Source: Roseiarcus sp963770275 (GTDB lineage: Bacteria; Pseudomonadota; Alphaproteobacteria; Rhizobiales; Beijerinckiaceae). From it: 64,000 bases of DNA. Position 1 is the stretch's first letter; each line of letters starts with the position of its first letter. Of this stretch, positions 36,160 through 45,819 are shown in pieces. The stretch spans positions 1 through 64,000 of the forward strand of contig CAVYPD010000024.1 of NCBI GenBank assembly GCA_963770275.1, given 5' to 3'. The notes beneath the pieces were generated by a model. That model was not told the origin of the DNA. It saw only the letters and a program-made list of their open reading frames with translations, and did not search any database. Position numbers and translations under genes: made by a program.

Positions 36160-37030
36160 CCGCGCGCCCTCCGCCGGGCGCCGACCCGCTTGCGGACGCC
36201 ACCGAGCATTGCGCTGCGCTCGCCCGCGCGCACGCCCGCGATCAGTGGCTGGGCGCGCTCTACGCCAGCGCAGACGCGCGCGGCGCGCTTTTCGCCCTGG
36301 CGAGTTTCGATTACGAAATCCGTCAGTGCGCTCAAGCGCGCGCGTGATCCCAACCTGACTGCGATACGCCTTGCCTGGTGGCGCGAAGTCATCTCCGGCG
36401 AACGGCAGGCCGAAGCGGCCGGCAACCCGGTCGCGCTCGCGCTTCGCGCGGCGATTGACGCCTATGCGCTGCCCCAAGCGTGGCTCGAGGCGATGCTGGA
36501 CGCGCGCCTGCAGGAAATCGCGCCGCAGGACGATTTCAACCACGTGGCTTTTCGCGCCTTCGCCGATGAGAGCGAGGGCGCGCGGTTGAGGCTCGCGTCG
36601 CGCATCGCGGCCGGGGGACAGGATCTCGATCCGGCGGAGGCGCATGCGCCAGCCGGCATGGCGTTGGCGCTGACGCGCCTACTCAAGGAGCTGCCATTCA
36701 AGGCCGGATCGGCGCCGACGCTCATCCCCACCGACGTCGCCGCCCGCCACGACGTGAGCGTGGCGGATTTCGACGCGCGGCGCGCGAGTCCGGGCGTTCT
36801 TGCCGCTTGCGCCGAACTGCGAAGTTTGGCGCGCGATGAACTCGCGGAGGCGGAGCGTCGGTTGAAGAATTCAAGCCCAGCGATCCTACCAGCCTTCATT
36901 CCGCTCGCTCCCTTGCGGCTCGACCTCGAGCCGGCTCGATCGCAACGCGGACCGCCCGTTCGATGACGTGGGCGAGGTCTCGCCGCTGCGCCGGCAATGG
37001 GCGATCTGGCGATGGGCGCGGACGCGGTGA
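36156..37030 (+). CDS. Squalene/phytoene synthase family protein, NDUFAF6-like (two frame breaks)
   Basis: 290 residues after dropping one base near 36330 and another near 36935. The signature DPNLTAIRLAWWREVI is followed by LARDELAEAERRL, and the corrected end reads FDDVGEVSPLRRQWAIWRW. The acidic DxxxD motifs of true squalene synthases are weak, so this is more like NDUFAF6, a complex I assembly factor of the same fold, than a terpenoid enzyme. It follows the Mth938-like gene, whose relative is also linked to complex I. The GTG start at 36156 overlaps that gene. Confidence 0.78.
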
Positions 37031-37098
37031 GGGCCGCTGCCCGCGCTTGGCCGAGCGCGGAGGCGCTATGATGAAGTCGCGCCCGACGCTTTGAGGTC

Positions 37099-38574
37099 TT
37101 ACAGGTACATCGCCCCGGCTTCGGCCGCGAAGCGGCTCGGGTCGCCCTCCCAAACGATGCGGCCATGTTCGAGCACGTAGACGCGGTCCGCGTGAGGCAG
37201 CGCGAAGGTGACGTTCTGCTCGCCGAGCAGCACGGTGATGTCGGTCGTCTGCCTCAGCCGCTCGAGCGCCTTTGAAATCTGCTCCATGACGACGGGGGCG
37301 AGGCCCAGCGTCGGCTCATCGAGGATCAAAAGATCGGGTTTCATCATCAGCGCGCGTGCGATGGTCAGCATTTGCTGTTCGCCGCCCGATAGCGTGGCGG
37401 CGGTCTGGCGCTGCCGCTCTTTCAGGATCGGGAACAGGTTGAACAGCCACTCCCGGCGCTCGCCGCGCTCCTTGTCGCCGAGCCCATGCCCGCCCATGTC
37501 CAGGTTCTCGCTGACCGTCATCAAGCCGAACAGTTCGCGACCCTCCGGCGACTGCACGATCCCTCCACGAGAGATCATCGCCGCGGTTCGACCGCGCAAA
37601 GGTTTGCCCTGTCGGCGAATGTCGCCGGTATAGGGAACGAGGCCCGAGACAGCGTTGAACAGCGTCGTCTTGCCGGCGCCGTTCAGTCCGACGACAGCGA
37701 CGAACTCCCCTTCATGCACGTGAAGCGAGACGCCCTCCAGCGCCTGCGCCTTGTCATAGACGACGCTCAGGTTCTCAATCTCGAGGAACGGCGTTTGCGC
37801 GTCGGCGAACGCGGCTTCCGGGCGCGCCGCTGTCGTGAGCGCGCCGCCGAGATAGACCTTGCGGACGGTCTCGTTCGCCATCACTTCCGCGACCGTGCCC
37901 TCGGCGATCTTCTCCCCAACATTCATGGCGTAGACGCGATCGACCAACGCCGACATGCTTTTCACGTTGTGATCGACGATGAGCACCGCCCGGCCGTCGT
38001 CGCGCATTTCGGTGATCAGCCTGGCGAAGGACGCGGTCTCGCGCGCGGTCAGGCCCGCGAACGGCTCGTCGATCAGCACCACTTGCGGATCGCGGGCGAG
38101 CGCCTTGGCGATCTCGATTTTGCGCAAGTCCGCGAAGGGGAGCGTCGCGGGGCGCCGATCGAGCACCGCGGTCAGCCCGACCCGTTCGGCGATGGCGCGC
38201 GCCCGCGCGTCCGCGGCGGCGCGGGGAAGGAGATCGAGCAATCGATCAGGCAAGAGTCCGAGCAGGATATTCTCGAGCACCGTCTGCCGATGCAGCGGAC
38301 GCGAATGCTGGAACACCATGCCGACGCCAAGCTGAGCGATCCGGTGCGGCGGCCAGCCCGCGACCTCACGGGCATCGACCCGAACCGATCCCGCATCGGG
38401 CCGCTCGACGCCGAGGATCGACTTCATCACCGTCGACTTGCCCGATCCATTCGGCCCGATGAGCCCCAGAATCTCGCCGGCGTGAACCGAGAAGCTGACG
38501 TCCTTAACTGCCGTGAGGCCACCGAACCGCTTCTGCAGGCCATTGACCTCGAGCCTTGCCGCGCTGGCGCTCAT
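37099..38574 (-). CDS. Fused LivG-LivF ATP-binding protein of a branched-chain-type ABC importer
   Basis: A single 491-residue protein with two complete ATP-binding cassettes. The N-terminal LivG-like half (residues 1-245) has Walker A GPNGSGKST and the helical VGMVFQHSRPLHRQTVLENI. The C-terminal LivF-like half (from about 263) has GLNGAGKTT, SGGEQQML and LLILDEPTLGLAP. In most importers these are two proteins. The open reading frame is continuous, with an Ala/Thr-rich linker TTAARPEAAFADAQTPF. It is coupled to livM by an ATGA overlap. The fused pair would power LivH/LivM. Confidence 0.9.
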   Translation of the reverse strand: MSASAARLEVNGLQKRFGGLTAVKDVSFSVHAGEILGLIGPNGSGKSTVMKSILGVERPDAGSVRVDAREVAGWPPHRIAQLGVGMVFQHSRPLHRQTVLENILLGLLPDRLLDLLPRAAADARARAIAERVGLTAVLDRRPATLPFADLRKIEIAKALARDPQVVLIDEPFAGLTARETASFARLITEMRDDGRAVLIVDHNVKSMSALVDRVYAMNVGEKIAEGTVAEVMANETVRKVYLGGALTTAARPEAAFADAQTPFLEIENLSVVYDKAQALEGVSLHVHEGEFVAVVGLNGAGKTTLFNAVSGLVPYTGDIRRQGKPLRGRTAAMISRGGIVQSPEGRELFGLMTVSENLDMGGHGLGDKERGERREWLFNLFPILKERQRQTAATLSGGEQQMLTIARALMMKPDLLILDEPTLGLAPVVMEQISKALERLRQTTDITVLLGEQNVTFALPHADRVYVLEHGRIVWEGDPSRFAAEAGAMYL

Positions 38575-39500
38575 GTCGCCTCCCGCGCGCCCTTGACCAT
38601 GCCAAGCAGCCCGGCCGGGAAGAAGAGAACGACGAAGAGCGCGACCGCCGAGACGATGAAGGTGGCGAGATCGCCGAGCGGCCTCAAGCTCTCGCCAAGC
38701 GCGACCAGAAACACCGCACCCAGCACCGCGCCGAGGATGGTCCGCCGTCCGCCCAACACCGCGCCGATGATCACCTGCACCCCGACGGTGACGTCGATGA
38801 ACGTTCCGACCGACGCCGTGCCGAGATAGAACGCCATCAGCGCGCCAGCGAGCCCGGAGAAAAAAGCGCTGACCAGGAAGGCCGCGAGCTTGTGCTTGGT
38901 GACGTTGAATCCAAGCGCGCCCGCCTGCACCGGGTCCTGCCCGCTCGCCTGAAGGATGAGCCCGACCGGCGAGCGCGTGAGGCCATAGAGGATCGCGCCG
39001 CTCACCGCCATAAAGCCGAGCGCGATCCAGTAATTGACCTTGTCGTCGATCGAAATGACGTCAGGAATCGTGAGGCCGATTTCCCCGCCGGTCAGGCTGG
39101 CCGCGACGACGACGAAATTCTGCAGCATCAGCACGGCGACAAGGGTGGTGAGGCCGAAATAGGGACCGCGCACGCGCAGCGCCGGCAAAGCCAGCACCAT
39201 CCCGCCGATCATCGCCGCGAGCACGCCCGCTGCGATGCAGAGCGCGATCGGCGGCTGATAGAGGTTGTCGAGGATGCCGGCGGTATAGGCGCCGAGTCCG
39301 ATCAGGAACGAGGGGCCGAAGTTCACTTCGTTGGCGAAGCCGAACAACAGGTCCCAGGCCATCGAGAAGACGCCGAAATAATAGGCGATGGTGAGGAGCC
39401 CGAGCACGTAGCCCGAGACATAGAGCGGCAGCGTCGCGGCGAGGAGGATAACGATCAGGCTGATCAAGACCGGCGGAGAGACGAGCGCACGGAGGGCCAT
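38571..39500 (-). CDS. livM: Branched-chain-type ABC importer permease LivM
   Basis: 309 residues with about eight membrane helices. The conserved FGFANEVNFGPSFLIGLGAYT and ALPALRVRGPYFGLTTL segments identify LivM. It sits between livH and the fused livGF; the start is ATG at 39500. The substrate could be branched-chain amino acids, amides or short acids. Confidence 0.9.
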   Translation of the reverse strand: MALRALVSPPVLISLIVILLAATLPLYVSGYVLGLLTIAYYFGVFSMAWDLLFGFANEVNFGPSFLIGLGAYTAGILDNLYQPPIALCIAAGVLAAMIGGMVLALPALRVRGPYFGLTTLVAVLMLQNFVVVAASLTGGEIGLTIPDVISIDDKVNYWIALGFMAVSGAILYGLTRSPVGLILQASGQDPVQAGALGFNVTKHKLAAFLVSAFFSGLAGALMAFYLGTASVGTFIDVTVGVQVIIGAVLGGRRTILGAVLGAVFLVALGESLRPLGDLATFIVSAVALFVVLFFPAGLLGMVKGAREAT

Positions 39501-39537
39501 GACTTAACGCGTGCCCCGCTCAAATGGCGACGTCGCT

Positions 39538-39701
39538 GTCATCGCGAGCCATAGGGCGTCCAAAGACGCCCGTCCTTCCGGACGGGCTATGGCGAAGCGA
39601 TCCAGGGGGTGAAGGGCGTCAGCATGTCGAGAAGTGGGGGTTCTTCCGAGCATTCGATCCGTTGCTCTGGATCGGCGCGTCGCTGCGCTCCTCGCGATGA
39701 C
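39538..39701. repeat. Palindromic intergenic repeat between livM and livH
   Basis: Ends are 11-bp inverted repeats GTCATCGCGAG (39538-39548) and CTCGCGATGAC (39691-39701). Inside, GCGATCCAG and CTGGATCG form a second dyad. It is of the CTCGCGATGAC-ending REP type common in Hyphomicrobiales genomes. It lies inside the liv operon, in the 224-base gap after livH. Confidence 0.82.
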
Positions 39702-39724
39702 GCTTCTGTTTGCGCCCAGCATGT

Positions 39725-40604
39725 CTAACGTCGGCCCAACAGGCCGCGCGGGCGCACATACATCACCGCAACCAGGAGCAGGAGCGCCGGGATCGCGCGA
39801 TAGGCGGGCGAAATAAGATAGGCGGTCAGCGTCTCGAGATAGCCGACAATATAGGCAGCGATCAGCGAGCCGGACACGCTGCCAAGTCCGCCCAGAACGA
39901 CGATCGAGAACGCGCTCGCGGTGAGCGGGACCGGCGCTGTAGGACGAAACGCCAAGGAACATGCCGAGCAGCACGCCGGCGACGCCGGCGAGCGCGCCAT
40001 AGATCGCCCACACCCCGACATAGACGGTCGAAAGTTCAATGCCGAGCAGGGTGACGCCGCGCGGATTCATCGAGGCGGCGAGCACGGCCTTGCCGGCTTG
40101 TGTTCGGTTGACGAACAGCCACAACGCCCCGATCGTCGCCCAGCAGACCAGCGCGGTGAAAATCTCGTTCGCGGGCGTGCGCACCCCTAGGATCCTGACC
40201 ACGCCGTCGACGATCGGCAGCACGGTCTTGGCGTTGTTGGTGAAGAGATAGGCGATCGCCTCCTGGATCATGATGCCCCAGAGCAGCGTCGCGGTGAGGA
40301 TGAAGATTTCCTTCTCCTCCTCGCGCACCGCGCGCGACAATTGCAGCCGCCGCACGATGAGATAATAGGTGGCGAGCGCCAGCAGGAGCGCGACGACGAC
40401 GCCGAACACGGCGCCGAGATAGGCGCCCGCCCCGAAATTTCCCGAGGCGGCCCAGGCGGCGACCGCAGCCGCGACCATGATCGCCCCATGCGAGAGGTTG
40501 AGGACCCCGGTGACGCCAAAAATCAAGGTGAAGCCGGTCGCGCCCAAGGCGTAGAGCGAGGAGATCGCGAAACCGTCGATCAGGATCTGCCAGAACAGCA
40601 TCAA
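39725..40604 (-). CDS. livH: Branched-chain-type ABC importer permease LivH (one frame break)
   Basis: 292 residues after removing one base near 39940. The start SLYALGATGFTLIFGVTGVLNLSHGA is diagnostic of LivH. After the break the reading continues VPLTASAFSIVVLGGLGSVSG and ends at PRGLLGRR, stop at 39725. Eight helices are expected. The second gene of the livK-livH-livM-livGF set read leftwards. Confidence 0.9.
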
Positions 40605-40656
40605 GCGGTCTCGCCGCCTCCAGCGCTAAGGTTGGATGGCGGCGGGTTCGCGGCGA

Positions 40657-41931
40657 TCAATTGCCGCCTGAGGCGATCTTGACGAACGGCGGGAATTCGA
40701 GCTTGCCCTTGGCCAGCGCCGCCGGCCACATGTTGACCTGCTTGCCGTCTTGCCATTGCAGCATCAGGCCGGTGATGAGGCCCTCGCCGGTCTTCAGCCC
40801 ATGTACATGGGGATCGCCTTTCGGCAGGAACTGAACCCGGCCGATCGTGCCGACGTAATCGGTCTTCTCCATCGCGTCCACGAGCTTGTCGCTGTCAGTG
40901 CTACCCGCGCGTTTGATCGCATCGGCAATGATGTAGACGTCGTCATAAGCAGTGTAGCCGGCATACGAAGGCATATTGCCGTACTTCTTGCTAAACGCGT
41001 CAACGAACGGCAGCGTCTTGGGCGTTACCGCGACGCCCGGACCGGACACGCCCTGGTAGATCACGCTGTCGGTCGCGCCGTTGGTGTCCTTCCAGAACGT
41101 GGAGTTGGTCGCCTGCGAGGCAATGCCGAACATCGGGATCGGCACCTGTTGGCTCTTCCATTGAACGGTCGGCTGCGTGCCAACATGCGACACGCCGGTG
41201 ATGATGACGTCGGGCTTTGAGGCCTCAATTTTATTGAAGATCGGGGTGAAGTCGGTGGTGTCGGGCGAGAAGCGGACGTGGTCGAGGACTTTGAGCCCGA
41301 TCTTCGGCAGGCAGGCCTCGTAGCCGGCGTCGAGCGGCCCTGTCCAGGCGGCGTCCTCGCTCATGATCACCGCGGTCTTCATCTTGAGGCCGTCGACCAG
41401 CATGTCCTTGGCGGCGTCGCACACTAGCCCCGCCAACGCGCCCGAGGTCAGATAGCCGTGGAACGTATATTTGTTGTGCTCGTAATCCTTGGCGATGTTC
41501 TGCGTGATGACGTCGGACGCCGCGCCCGGGGTAATGAAGACGGTCTTCAGCCTGCTCGCCCACGGTTCGAGCGCGAGCACGACCTCGCTGATGTAACTGC
41601 CGATCACCGCATTGACGTGATCGTCGTTGACGGCGCGCTGAAACGCGCGCACCGAGTCGGCCGAGGAGGAATGGTTGTCGTAGGAGACGATCTCGATCTT
41701 TCGCCCGTCGACGCCGCCCTTGGCGTTGATCTCGTCGGCGGCGATCTGCGCCGCTTGCGGAATCGACGAGCCGGCGACCGCCTGCGCCTCCGCGATCACA
41801 CCGATCTTGATCGGCGCGGGATCGTCGGCCCAAGCGGATGGGGCGATGGCAAGCACGAGAGCGACCGAAGCCGCGCCGAGCGACCCGCGCAGGGCGGCTG
41901 AGCGCGCCGCAGCGTTTTCGTAAGGCGCCAT
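40657..41931 (-). CDS. ABC importer periplasmic substrate-binding protein (LivK type)
   Basis: 424 residues with a signal peptide (LGAASVALVLAIAPSAWADD). The mature protein starts PIKIGVIAEAQAVAGSS, then QIAADEINAKGGVDGRKIEI, as in type I periplasmic receptors for branched-chain amino acids, amides or urea. The ligand pocket segment (YDNHSSSADSVRAFQRAV) does not let me name the ligand. It is first in the operon, 52 bases before livH. Bound ligand is delivered to LivHM. Confidence 0.88.
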   Translation of the reverse strand: MAPYENAAARSAALRGSLGAASVALVLAIAPSAWADDPAPIKIGVIAEAQAVAGSSIPQAAQIAADEINAKGGVDGRKIEIVSYDNHSSSADSVRAFQRAVNDDHVNAVIGSYISEVVLALEPWASRLKTVFITPGAASDVITQNIAKDYEHNKYTFHGYLTSGALAGLVCDAAKDMLVDGLKMKTAVIMSEDAAWTGPLDAGYEACLPKIGLKVLDHVRFSPDTTDFTPIFNKIEASKPDVIITGVSHVGTQPTVQWKSQQVPIPMFGIASQATNSTFWKDTNGATDSVIYQGVSGPGVAVTPKTLPFVDAFSKKYGNMPSYAGYTAYDDVYIIADAIKRAGSTDSDKLVDAMEKTDYVGTIGRVQFLPKGDPHVHGLKTGEGLITGLMLQWQDGKQVNMWPAALAKGKLEFPPFVKIASGGN

Positions 41932-42414
41932 CTTGTCCTCCCTGTACCCATGATCGGCGGTGACCAGGCGGAAGCCAAAGCCTCGGCGTCCACGCGCGGC
42001 CCGTGGGCGCCAACGCTGCCGTGTTCGCCTCTCCGATGCAAGCGCATTTCTAGAGCGCGCTGCTTTTGGATGAGGCGGCCGAAGGGAACGGCTCGGACGA
42101 CAATCTCTTGCAGAAAATCAGAAACCAGTTAAGCTTGCCCCGTGAGCCAATCCTGCGCCTTCCGCATCACCTCGACCACCGGCTCCGTTCCCGGCGCTGC
42201 GAACGCCAGGGAGAAGGGTTGAGAAAAAAGTTTCCCCGCTTTATGCCGCGCAACCCATTGAAAAGGCTCGTTTCGGACGAGAGAATCCAAGGAAATCCAA
42301 CCCGTCTGACCGGGGGCCTTCGGAGCAAAACGGCCACGCGCCAAGAAAAACCCAATGGGAGCGACGGGGCGAAAGGCGTGTCCCGTCGAGGTTCGTGGTC
42401 GTCAGGAACCGGCG
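41932..42414. other. Intergenic region with a dispersed repeat
   Basis: About 480 bases between livK and the small MFS-partner gene, both read leftwards. I see no supported gene. A 71-codon ORF on the minus strand (42129-42344) runs through the repeat and has no recognisable family. The livK promoter should lie near 41940-42060. Confidence 0.5.
42252..42300 (+). repeat. Dispersed repeat, copy A
   Basis: AACCCATTGAAAAG, seven variable bases, TCGGAC, then an AATCCAAGGAAATCCAA-type tail. Copy B at 62439-62488 has the same layout in the same orientation, 20 kb away. Flanks are also partly alike (runs of T/A to the left). Confidence 0.65.
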
Positions 42415-42546
42415 TTATTGAAAGAGCTTCATCGCGTTGACCAGAGTTCCGTAGATGCCCCACAGCAGCGGGATGCCGACGAAGCCCCAGGCCAACGCCA
42501 GTTGGAGGGGAGTGGTGGCGCTGTCGCCCCTGTTGTCAAAGCTCAT
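42415..42546 (-). CDS. Small membrane protein, putative MFS transporter small subunit
   Basis: A 43-residue protein from the ATG at 42546 to TAA at 42415-42417. It begins MSFDNRGDSATTPLQLA and has one hydrophobic helix (LALAWGFVGIPLLWGIYGTL), ending in VNAMKLFQ. It lies nine bases after the stop of the OFA-type MFS carrier, in the same direction. Short one-helix proteins in this position are known as MFS transporter small subunits next to oxalate/formate antiporter genes; their role is hardly studied. Codon use is coherent and the position is telling, so I regard it as real. Confidence 0.75.
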   Translation of the reverse strand: MSFDNRGDSATTPLQLALAWGFVGIPLLWGIYGTLVNAMKLFQ

Positions 42547-42555
42547 TTCCGTCCC

Positions 42556-43935
42556 TCAACCCACCCCGACCAGGTCGTCGACCGTCTCGAGGTTCATATG
42601 ATGGCGGTCATCGACCGCTTTGATCAGGAAGTTGGCGATGAAGCCGACGACCAGGAGTCCCGCCATGATGTACATCGTGACGTTATAGGCCTGAGCCTTC
42701 GGCACCCCAGTATCGACCTGATACTGCCGAATGTAGTTGACCAGCACAGGGCCAAAGATGCCCGCAGCCGACCACGCGGTCAGGAGCCATCCGTGGATCG
42801 CGCCGACGTAGCGTGTGCCGAACATATCCTTGAGATAGGCCGGGACGGTCGCGAATCCGCCGCCATACATGCTGATGATAATGAGGAAGCACAGAATGAA
42901 CAGCGGCAAATTGCCGGCGCCGCCGAAATATGGCACGAGCGAATAGAGCACTATTCCAAGGACAAAGAACACGAAGTAGGTGTTCTTGCGGCCGAGATAG
43001 TCTGAAAAAGAGGCCCAGGCAAAACGGCCGCCCATGTTGAAGATGCTCAGAAGCCCGACGAAACCGCCGGCGGCCGCTGCGGTAACCCGTCCGGGAAACA
43101 TTTCCTGAGTCATCGCCGAAGCTTGGCCGAGCACGCCGATCCCCGCGGTCACGTTCAGGCACAGAACCAGCCAGATCAGCCAGAACTGCGGCGTCTTCAA
43201 CGCCTGATAAACATAGACATCCTTGGTGGTGACCAGTTTCTTGGCCTGTGCCGCGGGAACGAAACCCTCTGGCTTCCATCCTGCCGCCGGCACGCGCACG
43301 ATCGCCGCCCCGACCAGCATGAAGCAGGCGTAGACGAGCCCCATGACGACAAAGCTCTCGGCGACGCCGACATGCGTGGGCGTGCTGAAAATGCTCATCA
43401 GCCAGACCGATAGCGGCGCCGCGATCATAGCGCCGCCGCCAAAGCCCATGATCGCCATGCCGGTGGCCATTCCCGGGCGGTCGGGAAACCATTTAATCAA
43501 TGTCGAAACTGGCGAGATGTAGCCGAGCCCAAGGCCGGTCCCCCCGAGCACGCCGTACCCAAGATAGACAAGCCAAAGCTGATGGATCGAAACGCCAAAG
43601 GCGCTGATTAGGAAACCGCCGCTGAAGCACAACGCAGCAGCGAACATCGCGCGGCGGGGGCCGCCCTCTTCAACCCAGCGTCCGAACACCGCCGCCGAGA
43701 CCCCTAGGAAGACAATCGCGATCGAGAATATCCAACCTAGATCGGTGAGTTTCCAGTCGTCCGGGGCTGATTTCGTAATGCCGATCAGCTTGGTCAAAGG
43801 CAGATTGAAGACGCTGAAGGCATAAGCCTGGCCTATGCATAGATGAATGCATAGCGCCGCCGGCGGGACCATCCAACGACTGAAGCCGGGCTTGGCGATC
43901 GTGTGGCTTCGGTCCAGGATTGAGAAAAGTGACAT
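42556..43935 (-). CDS. OFA family MFS transporter (oxalate/formate antiporter type)
   Basis: 459 residues and 12 membrane helices. FSRWMVPPAALCIHLCIGQAYAFSVF is the typical first helix of the family; GYGVLGGTGLGLGYISPVST and MFGTRYVGAIHGWLLTAWSAAG are further signatures. Relatives exchange oxalate for formate, or carry other carboxylates. The glycolate/glyoxylate genes lie 33 kb away, so a link to C2 acids is only a guess. It is divergent from the phosphate transporter gene and is followed by the 43-residue partner. Confidence 0.87.
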   Translation of the reverse strand: MSLFSILDRSHTIAKPGFSRWMVPPAALCIHLCIGQAYAFSVFNLPLTKLIGITKSAPDDWKLTDLGWIFSIAIVFLGVSAAVFGRWVEEGGPRRAMFAAALCFSGGFLISAFGVSIHQLWLVYLGYGVLGGTGLGLGYISPVSTLIKWFPDRPGMATGMAIMGFGGGAMIAAPLSVWLMSIFSTPTHVGVAESFVVMGLVYACFMLVGAAIVRVPAAGWKPEGFVPAAQAKKLVTTKDVYVYQALKTPQFWLIWLVLCLNVTAGIGVLGQASAMTQEMFPGRVTAAAAGGFVGLLSIFNMGGRFAWASFSDYLGRKNTYFVFFVLGIVLYSLVPYFGGAGNLPLFILCFLIIISMYGGGFATVPAYLKDMFGTRYVGAIHGWLLTAWSAAGIFGPVLVNYIRQYQVDTGVPKAQAYNVTMYIMAGLLVVGFIANFLIKAVDDRHHMNLETVDDLVGVG

Positions 43936-44146
43936 TTACGCCCCGCCCTCGTTTTTTAGGTGAGGATTGCCCATTCACGACTGTTTGGCAATGGCCACAG
44001 GATTTTTTCCTTATAGGTAGTTTTCCCTATTGACGCCATTCTTGTGAGGGCTCGGCGGCTCGGAAGGAGCTCCCTAATCGCGCGGCCTTCACATTCCTGT
44101 CATAGGCGGTCGCGATAGAAGGGCCTCGCACGCCCAAGGAGCCCCC

Positions 44147-45766
44147 ATGTCCGCCGCATTCGACGCTCGACTCGGCTCGCACGCCGAAGCGCCGGTCACG
44201 CCGCACCTGAATAAGCCGCTCGACCCGAGATTCGCGCTCGGCCTCTTAGCAGTCCTCGCGCTTGGCCTGTTTTACATGGCCTATTCGATCCGCTCCGACA
44301 TTGAAGTCGCTGGCGGTGGACCGACGACGATCCTGCCGTTCATTTTGCTCGGCGTGGCGTTGCTGATCGCGCTCGGCTTCGAATTCGTCAACGGCTTCCA
44401 CGACACCGCGAATGCCGTGGCTACCGTCATTTACACTCATGCGTTGCCCGCGCAGGTCGCGGTTGTATGGTCGGGGTGCTGGAACCTACTCGGCGTGCTG
44501 GCTTCGACCGGAGCAGTGGCCTTCGGCGTCGTCTCGCTCTTGCCCGTGGAGCTCATTCTGCAGGTTGGTTCGGCCGCAGGCTACGCCATGGTGTTCGCGC
44601 TGCTGATTTCGGCGATCATCTGGAACTTGGGCACTTGGTGGATGGGCATCCCCGCTTCGAGTTCGCACACTCTGATCGGGTCGATCGTCGGCGTCGGCGT
44701 CGCCAACGCGATCATCCGAGGCCAGAACGGCACGGCCGGTGTGGACTGGGACCAGGTGACCAAGGTCGGCGAGGCGCTCTTGTTCTCGCCGCTGTTCGGC
44801 TTTGCCCTCTCGGCGTTGCTGCTGCTGGCGATGAAGGCTGTCATCCGCGTGCCAGAGCTTTACACCGCCCCAAAGACCAACAAGCCGCCATCGCCTTGGA
44901 TCCGCGGGTTGCTGATCCTGACCTGCACGCTGGTCTCGTTCTTCCACGGCTCGAATGACGGCCAGAAGGGCATGGGCCTCATCATGTTGATCCTGATCGG
45001 CGTCGCGCCGACAGCTTACGCCCTGAACCGTGCGCCGGCCGAAGGTCACGCCGTTGCGTTCGTTTCCGCCGCTCACGTCGCTTCGAAAATCGTTGAAGCC
45101 CATGGCGCCGGATACGCCATCACCGGCGATCCCCGCGCGGCGGTCACGGAATACGTTCACTCCCACACAATCAGCGAGGGGACCTATCCGTCGCTCGCGG
45201 TCTTGACCAAGCAAATCAGCGACTCGGTCGAGCAATATGGCTCGGTCGCCAAGACGCCGCTCGACAAGGTTCAGAACCTTCGTAACGACATGTATCTTGC
45301 CTCGGAGGGTTTCCGTGTCTTGGCTAAGGACAAGGAAAGCGAGCTGTCGGCCGACGACAAGGCGCAGATCGGCGCCTTCAAGAAAGAGCTCGATGGAGCG
45401 ACCAAATTCATCCCGACGTGGGTCAAGATCTGCGTGGCGATCGCGCTCGGTCTCGGCACGATGGTTGGATGGAAGCGCATCGTCGTCACCGTCGGCGAAA
45501 AGATCGGCAAGACCCACCTGACCTACGGCCAGGGCGCGGCGGCTGAAATCGTTGCGGCGGCGACGATCGGCGCCGCGGACGGCTTCGGCCTGCCGGTGTC
45601 GACAACGCACGTTCTGTCATCCGGCGTCGCCGGGACGATGGTGGCCAACGGTTCGGGCATGCAATGGTCGACGATCCGCAGCATTGCGCTCGCCTGGGTG
45701 CTCACCTTGCCGGCCGCGATGATCATGTCTGGCACGCTGTACGTTATCTTCCGCCAGATTTTCTGA
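44147..45766 (+). CDS. pit: PiT family inorganic phosphate transporter
   Basis: 539 residues. Both family repeats are present: FEFVNGFHDTANAVATVIY near residue 80 and GAADGFGLPVSTTHVLSSG near 475. About 120 hydrophilic residues split the two halves (SEGTYPSLAVLTKQISDSVE and onward), as in proteobacterial PitA. It takes up metal-phosphate with protons. The ATG at 44147 has AAGGAG upstream. A hairpin follows the gene. The upstream CTGTCATA at 44097-44104 is only a half Pho-box-like match. Confidence 0.92.
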   Translation: MSAAFDARLGSHAEAPVTPHLNKPLDPRFALGLLAVLALGLFYMAYSIRSDIEVAGGGPTTILPFILLGVALLIALGFEFVNGFHDTANAVATVIYTHALPAQVAVVWSGCWNLLGVLASTGAVAFGVVSLLPVELILQVGSAAGYAMVFALLISAIIWNLGTWWMGIPASSSHTLIGSIVGVGVANAIIRGQNGTAGVDWDQVTKVGEALLFSPLFGFALSALLLLAMKAVIRVPELYTAPKTNKPPSPWIRGLLILTCTLVSFFHGSNDGQKGMGLIMLILIGVAPTAYALNRAPAEGHAVAFVSAAHVASKIVEAHGAGYAITGDPRAAVTEYVHSHTISEGTYPSLAVLTKQISDSVEQYGSVAKTPLDKVQNLRNDMYLASEGFRVLAKDKESELSADDKAQIGAFKKELDGATKFIPTWVKICVAIALGLGTMVGWKRIVVTVGEKIGKTHLTYGQGAAAEIVAAATIGAADGFGLPVSTTHVLSSGVAGTMVANGSGMQWSTIRSIALAWVLTLPAAMIMSGTLYVIFRQIF

Positions 45767-45794
45767 CGGCCTCAGCGCTCGCGGTTTTAACGCT

Positions 45795-45819
45795 CAACGC
45801 CGCCGCTTCGGCGGCGTTG
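45795..45819 (+). terminator. Hairpin after the phosphate transporter gene
   Basis: Perfect 11-bp arms (CAACGCCGCCG/CGGCGGCGTTG) around a CTT loop, 29 bases after the stop. There is no T-run after it, so it may be a factor-assisted terminator or an RNA-stabilising stem. Confidence 0.6.

Noticed and set aside
42129..42344. 71-codon minus-strand ORF between livK and the small MFS-partner gene
   Set aside because: It runs through the dispersed repeat, has no family resemblance and no good ribosome site.
44097..44104. Pho box upstream of the phosphate transporter
   Set aside because: Only one half (CTGTCATA) matches; the second repeat is poor and at a 10- rather than 11-base spacing.
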